Source: Burhinus oedicnemus (taxonomy: Eukaryota > Chordata > Aves > Charadriiformes > Burhinidae). From it: 64,000 nt of DNA. The DNA is taken from contig VFFE01006841.1 of the NCBI GenBank assembly GCA_008921705.1, forward strand, positions 321,499-385,498, written 5' to 3'. Shown in pieces: positions 38,565 through 49,678 of this stretch (its first letter is position 1; the number at the start of each line of letters is the position of its first letter). Below the pieces are notes generated by a model, which was not told the origin of the DNA, searched no databases, and was given only the letters and a program-made list of their open reading frames with translations. The translations under genes were made by a program, and so were the position numbers.

Positions 38565-39048
38565 CTTCACCTACCATAGAAACACCTATTGACATGCCCA
38601 TAAACTTGCTTTTGGTCCATACGTGAGCGTTCACGCACATTTTCTTCTCTTTGCACTCACAGTAAAAGCAAGATACTGGTGGATGATGGGATACTTGTTC
38701 AGCTACAAACCTCAGCTTGTAGCACGTGGACTGGTCCTGGCCAAACTCCTTGGTTGGGTCCTTAGAAACCGTGGAGGCACCATTAGTTCTGAATGCTTTC
38801 ACTTTATCTTTAGGCACATCCCACGAGCAATGAAATGTTTCACCAATTATAGGGTTATAGGGCTTCTTGGCAACCGCTCCCTTTCGGCCTTCGTGAAAAG
38901 CTGTTAGATAATACTCCACAAAGCAGATAATTCTTTCCTCGGGAGTGGCTCCAGCTGCAATTGACAAAAACAGGTCTGGATGGGCCATGAAATTTGCATA
39001 CATCTCCAGCAGGGATCTTTTCTCCAAAATAAATGTTGGAAGCACTAC
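38565..39048 (-). CDS. OSBPL10: OSBPL10 exon with OSBP fingerprint EQVSHHPP
   Basis: The longest exon here, 484 bases, with acceptor TTTGCATACAG and donor GTAAGA. It encodes 161 residues and one base of a Gly codon. It holds [40 protein letters not shown], a variable polar loop (about residues 129-157 of the window protein), then [20 protein letters not shown] and [20 protein letters not shown]. Lys and Asn of KPYNP and the His pair of the fingerprint are the PI4P head-group contacts known for the family, and all are present. Confidence 0.97.
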
Positions 39049-42000
39049 CTGTATGCAAAGCAGACAAAGGCAGATATGATTTCCCCATGATCATACTACC
39101 ACAGGGGAAGGGGGGGAGAACAGTTAAGACAGCTGCAATTTTGGCCCTGCCAAGTTTTGGGACAGTGTATTTTCCTCCCCTGCCACAGCAATTTCATTTT
39201 ATTTGCAGTGTAAATAATAAGCGAAGGAAAAAGCAGCAGCCTTGGCAGCCATGCAGGCTGCTTCCTATTTCATTATGATTCTCAACAGCAGCTCACACAA
39301 CAGGGATGGGCTGTTCCGCTCACATGGAAATCTGCCTTTTCCTCTCCTCTAACAAACCAACCATTGTTCTCCTTGTTTACAGGACATAAAAACATACTTT
39401 GATGTAAACTAATTTACATCAAACATCAACAAACCAAACTAATCATAACCCTTCAAAAAGGGAGGGGCACACCCTCCCAAACCACTAGAAGATAGGTATT
39501 TTATATAAACATAGACATCACCAACCTGTAAGTAGTGGAGAGCATAAGAGGTACATCTACCCATTCTCTCAAACATTTGGGCTCCCAATTTCACACCTAG
39601 GCCCTTGACCACCCACTGCCTGTGTATTAGGTCCCTTCCAGCCTCTAATAAACCAAGCCAAACTAGATCCAGCCAAACCCAAATCTCAGGTGTGTTTCCA
39701 AAGACAAAACCATGCCAAGGACCCTTCCCGAGAGGCTATAGGCAAGAAAACACTCCCTGTTTGAGTCCCTCTGCCCTACACTGTCATCGTATGTGTCACG
39801 TCCCCTCCAACCTCCCAAGTCAAATCCCTTGCTACCCCTACGCTATCCTGTCACCCCCATGCACACGGCATGTTCCTCAGTTTCAGATCACACCATACTA
39901 CTCTGGTGGGCCCCTGCATGCCTTCACCTTATTTCAGACAAGTTGAAACAAACAAAAACTGCCCAAAGTGTTACATCAATGTCCTGGGACTAGACAGGCA
40001 CCAGAGGACCCAGAAAAAATCTGGGACTGAGCACTAGGCAGTCTGCACTTGAGGGAGCCAGCCCTGAGTGATTTGGATGCAGTCTCGAGTGGTTCATCTA
40101 GCAATGGAGATATTGCCAAAGTCGCCCTCTCAGGGATAACACTTTGTTAAAAGTTTTCAGTGAAACATCCTGCAGTGCTCTGCAAGACAGACAAGGGCTA
40201 CAGGACCTAAAATAATTTATTTCTCTCCCTTTCTTCTCCCCCACGCTCCACACCTTGTGCAGGACCATCCCAGGGGAGCTCAGAGGTTGCTCCTGTGTGA
40301 CCAACAAGGAACTTCTGGCACAAACAGATTTGTCTAGAATCAAAGTGGTTCAATGATGCCAGATGGAGACCAACAGCTGTCCTCTATTAACGCAGTTATT
40401 CTGCTTTCCTCTAATTCTTCATTGCATTTACTCTTCCACTTTCCCAAAAGCAAGGATTATTTACAGCAGGCAGGAAGCCACCCTTCAATCATAAACATAT
40501 TTGCTTCCCCCCTGCTGCCCCAGCTTGCTATTCTAAGTGGGACCAAAGTACAGTTCAGTCCTTCTGAATCCCATGGATAATGAAATGGAAGCTGTCAAAC
40601 TTTTATTAATCATTTAGTTCTTTTCAAAGAAAACTTGTAAACATGAAAAAAAATATCCAGTCACAATGGCTCAAACCCAGTCTTAACAGCTACACAGTAA
40701 GTCAACATACCACAGTTGCAAAAAAAGATAACCACTCCGTCTGGTAACATACACGCTCATTTGCTCTCTCCTTCTGTATAGTATTTACACACATACAACT
40801 TTTTATAAGCTAGTAATTTTTACAAGTTTAGATATAAGTCAAGCAAAGTTCTGTCTGTAATATTCCTCTGAGTCTACTCTGTAAGCCTCGAGGACTCTAC
40901 ATGGTCTCTGTTACCAACCTAATGAGGCCCCCAAAGATGCAGGACCTTAATTTTACACTATGCGTGGCAAACTACTGAGTGCTAAAGACAGCCTGCAGTC
41001 CCCATGGTGGTGTGACAGTGAGGGGCTGAGGAGACTGGTTTTTAAAAGTGAAATCTAAAACTTGGGAAGGCAAAGTGGAAAGGCAGCAAATTTTCTTAGG
41101 GTATTTTTAGCTCTTTAAACGATTCCGTCTTACTTGCAGCACACTCATTCTGACCAAATATTCATTATCCGATATAATCTTAAAAAAATGCAATTCAGCA
41201 TTACTGACCCTCAATACAGGATCTCATTTGAATATAAATTGTACACCCAAAGATTACATTATCAAAGGGGAAACTGGCAGCAAAACATAGAAAAAAAACC
41301 CCAACCCATCACCTCTGTCTAGAAATACTAGTAGTGACTACCATTTCACTGCACAGACTTGAAAGGGCAGAGAAACTCATTTGAATAAACAGCACTCTGC
41401 ATCTCGTTATGTCCAAGTGTCTCTCTAAAAAGAGCGACCTTTATTAGCACAAATGGAGGACAAGAAAACTACAGACCATACATAAGATGATGCAAATTTT
41501 ATGGCACAACATTAAGACTGCTGTGGTTTCATCCTGTTGACTTGATCGTATAGTCCTCATATCTACTCTCACAAGTACTAGCTGTGTGCTTTGAGCTACA
41601 TACTTAATACAGCTACACCAACACAGCCACTAAATGAGATGTTATGAATCACTGGACTCTTATTCAGATTTTAAATTGATTCTTGAAACTGAATAATAAA
41701 GCTTGAACTGCAGGCTGAATGATCTTGCTTTAAAAGCCCAACTAAAACGGAAACTACATCCTTAATTGTAGCAGGAAAGGATCCACTGCAAAATGCAGAA
41801 TAATTGAATTGTGTCCACAAAAGGAGGCAGAACTGCACATGAAAAATATTTGAGTTTAAAAGCTTACACAACTCCAGTATTACAAAATATGCCTAGAAAA
41901 CACTGCCTTTTACTAAATAATCTCATAGCCTCAAAGTTTCAATATGCAACACCACATGAACATAGTAAAAAAAAAAAAAAATAAAAAAATCACACCAGTC

Positions 42001-45000
42001 AATTTTTTTTTAATTTGCCCTATCTTGATTTCTGCAGAAATAAGCAAAATAGAAATAAACAAATTTGGAAGCATATAGCATTCTTCTTGCCAGTGTTGGA
42101 CTGTCATGCACTTGTGCTAGTACTATAGTTTCCAAAGAAAGGAGGTTTTCAACTCTTCTGCAGCCAAACAGATTGCACTGTCCAGAAAAATACACTTGGG
42201 ACCTATGTTCTTTATACTGGACTACAAAAAAATATTTTTTTTTTGGTAATTGCATAAAAAGTCAAAACTGCCTAATTTTTTCCTCTGAGAAAAAGGCGGC
42301 ATGACAACCAAATGGACAAAAGAATTTCTCTAGAATAAATATCAAGTTGCTGATGTCTGAAGCAAAAAATCTCCTGATTGCATTCTAAACAGAATAATCT
42401 CTGTTCTTTTCTTTCTCAGGCTTCAGGTGAAAAGGAATCAGTTTAACAGGGATTTTTCCATTTTCACTGAGGTTTTAAAGAGGATATTGGCTCAAAGCTT
42501 GATCATCATCTCCTAGGTTTGAATCCACCTATACTTAATTAGATCTGAATGCAACTGAGAAAAGTAAGAGCATGACTTCTTAAGAACAGAGATGCTTATT
42601 CCCCCTACTATTTACTGTGAGGTAAAGCATGCGTGTCAGCACCATTCCCTACTTTTTTTCAGAAATCTGATCAAGGTACTCCATGCTGAGATGTCCTTCT
42701 CTTAGAGCTACAAAAGCTTTCCACTGTCATCTGTGTCGCTGTGGGAATAAAATAAGCTATTTTCATCCCACTTACATTTTAAAATTACAAGGTAAAAATA
42801 TATTGACAAGCAAATGAAAAACTTACAACACTGTGAACATACTACAATGTTAATTTACAAAAGGTTGATATTCTGCAGAACTACTGGCAGCCCTTTTACA
42901 CAGAATGGCAGCCCTTTATTTTTAGCACATATTAACTGCATAGGGAAGGTGAGGGAACGCAGGGGAGTGATCACCCATCTGTACAGTTAGCATTAATTGC
43001 AATCCATTAGATGCCATTTGCCAACAAATTTATCAGGCTCTCAGTGGTTTTTGGTGCTATTTTTAATTTTTTAAAAATCTGAAGAATAGACAATTTAGAA
43101 ACTTATTTTTTCCCCAGCGATTCCAATTTTAAATGAGGTTTAAAGTCCTAGCCCAGTCCAAGGCAGCGGTTTTGTACTACATTCTGCTGCTGTGAACTGT
43201 TCCCCCATGCAACTCTCTCTAACAGCTATTGAAGTCTATTTGGCCACCACAGAGTCTAACCTGTTCTAGCAAATCCCCATGCAGATTTAATACTTCATTT
43301 AATACTGTTTTCTGTCACAGTAGATTTTTACTGTTTAACTACTCATTAAAAGGGATGGCAGCATGACACATTTCATCAGTAAACCACCACTGCCACGTTA
43401 AATGTGGCTATCATCACTGCGGGAAACTGATGTCAACACAGGCAAGGCCAAGACTAACATAAGCAATCACCCCGCAGGAAAAGGAAAAAAATGCTGTTTC
43501 CTCTGATACGGTACATGAAGATAATGATTATTCACCCAGAACCCAAAGCCACCAAGGGCTCAGAAGAGCTCTTTGTTCATGTGTGTAGCATGTTACAATC
43601 CATAGCTCACAAAATGAACCAAAGAAACAACCCTTGGGAAGAAGGGAAATGGAAACATATAAAACATACTAGCAACTACTGTGCCACAACCACTTCCAGC
43701 GGACTAGCATCAAGGCTATCTGAAATCCGACTTTCAGAGGAATAAGGAAAAATGAAAAGAGGTGCAGCCAACAAACTGAGCTTTATCGTAGCACGTCTGT
43801 GGCCCAAAGGGCCTCATGTCAGTAAGCAAAGTTAATAAAAAAAGCAGCCAGCTGTCTTGTAATTTTATCTTTTTTTAATCCTCAAAATGGTCAGAAAAGT
43901 GATGTGCACATGTGGCATGTCTCATTAATACTCATCATATGTGTATTCATGCATCACACAGACTAGAGATAGATCTAATCTGCCATATGCCTGTTTCTCT
44001 TTTCAGACTATGGTTATTATATACACACACTCATGCATGCTAATATTTTGCCATACTATAGGTCTGATAGTATTCATCACTATCCTCAAAAACTGTGTTC
44101 TAATAACACTATTTAAGAAACAGGTTATCATATATATTTACCTTCCTACTTTTTTTTTTTATAAGTGTCTACGCTTCTCCTATTTACAGGAATTTCTCTT
44201 ATTTACGTTAAATGTGTGTCTTTGGGGTTTTGCCTCCTCTGCCATGACAAAAAGACGACACCAGAAATCAGGGAAGAAAAATCTTGTTCATCACCAAAGA
44301 CAAAATGTTTTGAAGACACAAGAATAACAGATAACGAATCTTAGTCTAGTTTAAACATCATGGACTCAGATAGCCTTAGCAAACCAACACAGAAAAGTGG
44401 AAGAGCTATGAAAAATTGAGGAATGTAAGAAAAAAAACCAAAAATGAACTATACATAACCCCAGACATACTAAGAAATGACAGGTATAAATTATTCACAA
44501 ATGAAATGATTAAACTTTTGTTCTATTTAGAACAAAACATTAATTTCTGTGCAGCTATTCAACAGCTATACTTAGGAACAGATCATGGGATTGCTCAGTT
44601 TTAAAAATATAAGTATTTTTAAATACTGTCAGTTGTCCCAGAAGCAGCAGAAAAGACTATATTAAGAAAGCCTTATTTTGTAAGAAAGTGATAGTAAAAA
44701 TATATTTTGATTAATATGTAAGATCAAAAGTAAAGCAGATGAAGTCTTCAGAATATCAAAATGCCCATCTGAAGAGTCTCCTGCAAAGCTACTTCACGCA
44801 CACAGGAAATTCTCTCATTATTCCAAATATTTTTTTATTTGTGTAGGGTGTGTCAGAATGAACTCTTCTTATTTGTGGGAAGTGGGTTATAGAAGTTTTA
44901 TTTAGGTTTTTTTTTTTTTAAGTAGAAGACCTTTGTGGAAGGAAAGGGTATGCCATACCTTTACAAAAATCCACTTGATTATTTATTAAGCCTCATGACA

Positions 45001-45721
45001 AGGTTTCACTGGAATGCAGGACTATTCAAAAAGAGGCATTCCCTGCTTCCAGAATATCTACCTCATTTCCAAAACTCTAAGGACTTATGGGAAATTTCTC
45101 AGATGCCATAACTTCTCTGATCATATCAGTATGGATAAGCTCATAACAATACTGGTTCCAGGACCAGAAGGATGCACAGAAGGTTAAACTGGTGAGCTGC
45201 TTAGCACAGACAAGAGCAGTGATACATTGAGGACCGTAATTTCTTTACCATCATGTTTTTTTGGAAGCTGCCAAGTAATTAAATGGAATCCAATCCACAA
45301 AGCAGTAACTTGAGCATGTATCTCCTTCATCCACACAATTGCCATTATTTTTCTTCAAACGCTCAGTGCACCCTGACTTAACAAACATGTGGAATACATA
45401 TACAACATATGGTTGCTTTGAAAGACTTACAAAAAAAATAAGGAAGAGTTTTGGGGTTTTTTTCTTCTTTTCCTTCCCCCCAACCCATTCCCCCATCCCT
45501 AAAATATGTGATGCGGTCACTTCATGTGAAAGACTGCCTAGCAGGAGACAGCACTCCACAGCTCTCTGGAACCTCACCTTCATAAAGAGGCAAACTTCCT
45601 TGTTCACAGGGGCAAAACACACTGACAAGAATCACATGCGTGAACGCGCACACACACACACAGAAGGATGAGGAAAAAAAATAATTAATGAACAACTATA
45701 AAAGAGATACAGTGTCCGTAC
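39049..45721 (-). other. OSBPL10: OSBPL10 intron, 6.7 kb
   Basis: Mostly AT-rich unique sequence. It contains a C-rich, G-poor stretch (about 39590-40000), an A-run near 41966, and a short (CA)n at 45649-45662. No exon was found. Confidence 0.75.
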
Positions 45722-45868
45722 CCTGGTAAGGTCCATGCCAAGTTTGAGTTGAGAGATGAGATGGAGAATTACACTACGTTGATCATCCATGACTCCTAAA
45801 TCCTCCTCTTCATTATCTTCAGTATCTGTCATTTCATCTTCCACTAGGATCAACTCAGAAGCCGAATG
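45722..45868 (-). CDS. OSBPL10: OSBPL10 exon, acidic segment before the ORD
   Basis: The acceptor is TTCTTTTCATTTCAG and the donor is GTACGG, phase 0 at both ends. The exon encodes [40 protein letters not shown] and LKLGMDLTR. The acidic stretch precedes the first ORD helix ([13 protein letters not shown]), which is nearly invariant in ORP10 and ORP11. This is the most upstream OSBPL10 exon I can find in the window. Confidence 0.94.
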
Positions 45869-46659
45869 CTGAAATGAAAAGAAAGATCACCATCTGGACA
45901 AAAAGATACAGTATGTTTTTTTCCACTATATATGTTTACAAATGGAGCCGTCTCAATGGAACCAAAGACAGCCTCTGTTAAAACCAAGAAAAGATACAAA
46001 TTCAAAAGAGAAAAATCCAGTGATGGGTTCATACAGCATTTTGATCCTATCCTCAGAACAACAGTGGTAAGTATCAGGTGCTAATTTACACATCAACTTC
46101 TCATATTTATATTGCAGTGATGCCAGACAAAAATCATAGCATATTAAAGTAATGGGTCTTCTATTTATTAAATAGAAGTACACAGTTGAAAATGGGTCTT
46201 CAAGAGTTTGTTTCATAAATCTCTCCAGCAAATATTCATACTTCATACCTAGATGTTGCATGACCTGATTTCACACTATTAACTGAAGGAGATAAAACGA
46301 AGACTATAATGAAAGTACATGCCTTTGGAAAAAAAAAACCCAAAGACATTAGATTTTGAGGGTAAGGCAATGCCATGAGTCTTTATGACATTTGCAACAC
46401 TAAGATGTTTCACAGCACAACGACAGTACTGCCCAGTTTCCAGACATACAAGCTTAAGATCAAGAGATAGGCATCACGCCATCCCCCTTCAAGAGGAACT
46501 TTAAAGCAGAAAGGGATAATCATTTGTGGTATTTCATTTCTCCTCAGGGTTTACAATATATTACTAACAATAATCCAAACAGGTGGTAGTTATTTTGTTC
46601 AATCCATCAAAACCACTCTGCAAGCCTTCCAGATATATATTCAGGTAAGCTTTTTGTAC

Positions 46660-46661
<2 letters not shown>

Positions 46662-46688
<27 letters not shown>
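46662..46688. repeat. Poly-A tract
   Basis: Twenty-seven A in a row. No adjoining retrotransposon body was recognised. Confidence 0.95.
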
Positions 46689-46690
<2 letters not shown>

Positions 46691-47037
46691 TGAGTTACGG
46701 AGCTGAAAAATTTACAGCACAGCATTTCATTATTCCCCAAGGATGCTATGCTGTAAATGAAACAACACTACCTGCAAAAGTTAGCATTCCTTCATGCTAA
46801 ATAGCATTTCTGCAAAAACAGCTAGTTCATTACATAAAATGAGAAATTTTTCATCTTACTGTGAAGGTCTTTGCAACTGACAAGTTTCATTAAAACCAGC
46901 TGATATTCAGAATTAGGTTTCAAAGAAGTATTTCTGAATGATCACATTTGAGACCCCTCAGGTGAACAGCAGCTTGTGTAAGGAGAGTGTCTCTGAAATT
47001 TAGCTACTACACATTTCCAAGATTTGAATAAAGTGTT

Positions 47038-47096
47038 TTCTCTCTCTCTTTTTTCTTTTTTTTTTCTTTTTTTTTTTTTTTTAATTAAATATATAT
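47038..47096. repeat. T/C-rich low-complexity tract
   Basis: TCTCTCTC is followed by long T runs broken by single C, ending in an AT-rich stretch (ATATATATTTAG). Simple repeat. Confidence 0.9.
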
Positions 47097-47646
47097 TTAG
47101 GTAGCTATTCCCAAAAGAATAGCTATTTGGTGAAATCCAAGGACATTTGAAAGACACTTTACAATTACTTTATTTAGAAAGTAGAATATGTAGATTACAT
47201 AAAACAGAATCTGGTGAGCTGTAACCTCAACAGCTTGGAGCTTTTCAAAAGGACAAAACCACACTTTCTTCTTCCCACTCCCTCAGAAAATAAAAGGATA
47301 GAACAATAAACCCTTTCCTCCCAAAATGCACGGCTTTATTATCCAACTGATGCCTTACTGACAAGTTCAATTAACATAAAACCTGACAATCTCATACAAA
47401 ATTATCGGCCGGGGAGACATAAAGCACCAAAGCCTGGCTCAGTTGTACAGGCTACGATTCATCTGGAGGGAGCATCGAAAAAGCAGTATCAGAACTTACA
47501 GTAGATGCTTCCACAGGAGGTTTCCCTTTGATCCAGCTTGACCTCATTGAGAGCACTGAGCTACCAAATAAGCACTGCTGCTTCTGTTACTGCCATGAAC
47601 TGAGCTCGCAGCAAACAAGCTCCAGCAGGAATTAACAGCGCTAGAG

Positions 47647-47690
47647 AAAAAAAAAAAAAAGGCAAGGGAACCTCCCCGCCTCACTCCCAC

Positions 47691-47728
<38 letters not shown>
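47647..47728. repeat. Inverted A-tract and 34-base T-tract
   Basis: About 14 A, then a 34-base C-rich spacer, then 34 T (47695-47728). The A and T tracts can pair. The exact length of the T run is unreliable in any assembly. Confidence 0.9.
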
Positions 47729-47731
<3 letters not shown>

Positions 47732-49194
47732 AGCCGATGAGTTGGGAGAGTATACACCGGATGTCAATCTGCTCCTTGTGTTTCTAGTCACATGGCACTG
47801 AGATCAGTGAGCTTAACTGCACACAGCTCTAACTGGGAAACGGCACTGCTGTTTCCCAAAGGATACCCTGGTGGGCTGTTCTCCAGGTGGGGGGCAGGAG
47901 GGAGGGGGCAGGAGTGCGCACAAGTGTGAGAGAGAGAGAACATGCTAGCAGGTAACATGCTTTCAAGTGAACATATAACAGCAGTGTATCCTTTAGTTGT
48001 CAACAGAATCAGAAAATAAACAAATTACACATCAACAAGTTCGCAGACTAAATCATATATTAAGAATTTTCTTTTTCTCCTGAAGACTGCACATTCAGCC
48101 AGGAACAGAAATCCTTTCTTTCCTGCTAAAATAGGTATTAGGTTTTCCATGCCTTTCAAAGTGTTACTAAGAAAAGAGCAACTGCCTGTCATTGCTACCC
48201 TACAAAACATGCACGGTGAGGGCAAGCAACCCTATAAAGTTTAGGTGCCCAGGAAAGTAGTGTTTGCATTGTTTTAATTGAAGGACTTTGTGCTCATCAG
48301 AGAGGGTAAGTACAACATAACATTAGGATCAAGTGTGTTTAATGACCATCCTGCAATAAGGACTATAATTTTAATTATCTTAACTATCCCCTATTTTGAG
48401 AACACATGCAAGGGCACCAAAAATCCCACAACTCTACTATTAGAGTTATCAACATACTAGTGACCTTCAGTGCATGTCGAATGACATCCATTGTCTGCAT
48501 CTTTTCTCACTTTCCAAGAAAATAAGAACTTAAGTAGCAGGTTACAATTTATGTCACAGGAACTGAACAGCAGTCATCTTCAGTGAGCAATATCATTTCT
48601 GTATTTGCTTCTCTTCTCATTAGTTGTTGTAGGTAATTACTAAATTGCTTTTTAAGAGCACATAAATTGACATTTCTTTTTTAACTAACACATATTTTCT
48701 TTAAAAAAACCAACCATGTAAGCACAACACAGGGTGTGTGGACATACAGCCACAAAATACAAAGCTACTGTACCTTTAAAGTGTCATGAAAGTCCAATCA
48801 GGTTTTTAATTCTTTTTCTTTCCACAGAAATAGTACGCAGTTTAGTAGTAACCGATGTGTAAGCAATTCAGTAGAATGCAAAAGATTATGTCGAGTGATT
48901 ATCCTTTAATGGCAGCTTTTCTGAATTATCAGACACACAGATACATTCCCCCTCCCCTTAAAATATAGTTGCAAAGCTGAACTAGGAAAGCAGTGATTTG
49001 CTCCATTCCTGTGTGGTCAGAGCACAGCGTAACAGCTATTGAGCTGTGCGCAGCTCAGCCTGGGAATGAACAGCACAGCTAGGCTTGGGTGCTAACCCTG
49101 AGAATCAAATACTGAACCAGTTACAAACAAGCATCAAAAAGGGGCTTATATTTAACATCATTTTAATCAAAATGAGTTTCCAACACTGGGCTGA

Positions 49195-49518
49195 AGCACC
49201 ACGATTTTTCAGAAAACTGTGAATGGAAAACAACAGATCATTTCTAGAAATCCCATGAAGGGATTCACTTCAAAGTTTAAAGGCCGAAGACACAAAAAAC
49301 ACACACTGGCAGAGATCTATTTTAAACAGGTCACTTCATCAGAACTGGGATCAATCAGTTTAGAGAGGTCATCTGCTGGGAAACTAAATGGATGTTCCGG
49401 TCAGCAGTCTTCATCAGAAAACATGGAATCACAAGAGTTAAAAGCTACATTTCTGCCAAAGGGCAAACCTGCCTCTGTTCTTCCAAAGCATCGTCCACAA
49501 GTTAATTCTTCAAATTAA
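49195..49518 (+). other. Unidentified 108-codon open frame, possible exon
   Basis: The frame is open from 49195 to TAA at 49516-49518. A possible acceptor GATTTTTCAG lies at 49203-49212, and from there the frame encodes 101 residues beginning KTVNGKQQIISRNPMKGF. The product is rich in Ser, Lys, Gln and Asn and has one Cys and no Trp, which looks more protein-like than most chance frames here. It contains RRHKKHTLAEIYF and ends LPKHRPQVNSSN. I do not recognise it. It is antisense to OSBPL10 inside an intron. It may be a chance frame, a retrocopy fragment or a terminal exon of an unannotated gene. Confidence 0.25.
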
Positions 49519-49678
49519 CTGCTGTGCTGGAAATTAATTTTTAGATAATTAGTTCAGTTATAAGGCCCATAGCTTGGTTTTCCAACATACTTCACAAAAT
49601 ATATCATGCAACAGTATTGTCAAGCATGACATAGGTCTCATCTTGTTTATTTGTTGGAGGGGGAAGAGAAAGGAATAT

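Larger units (their letters stand above)
26343..45868 (-). other. OSBPL10: OSBPL10 gene, 3' part (6 exons)
   Basis: This is oxysterol-binding protein-related protein 10 (ORP10), a lipid-transfer protein of the OSBP family. It is reported to bind or move phosphatidylserine and PI4P at ER contacts with Golgi or endosomes. Six minus-strand exons join in frame into 399 residues. The order is a short acidic segment, then the ORD domain with the lid-side helix ([14 protein letters not shown]), [10 protein letters not shown] (residues 110-119), the family fingerprint EQVSHHPP (166-173; the two His bind the PI4P phosphates), a beta-barrel with [12 protein letters not shown], a charged helix ([17 protein letters not shown]) and the last segment GDGWLYLNPLWKTH. 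Position beside STT3B and the acidic ELILVEDE segment favour OSBPL10 over its paralogue OSBPL11. The PH-domain exons lie upstream and were not found before position 64000. Confidence 0.95.

Noticed and set aside
39605..39946. 113-codon plus-strand open frame
   Set aside because: It sits in the C-rich stretch, where stop codons are scarce by composition. The product has no recognisable motif or splice context.
26343..45868. OSBPL11 as the identity of the minus-strand gene
   Set aside because: ORP11 is close in sequence, but the acidic segment [18 protein letters not shown], the C-terminus and the STT3B neighbour fit OSBPL10 better.
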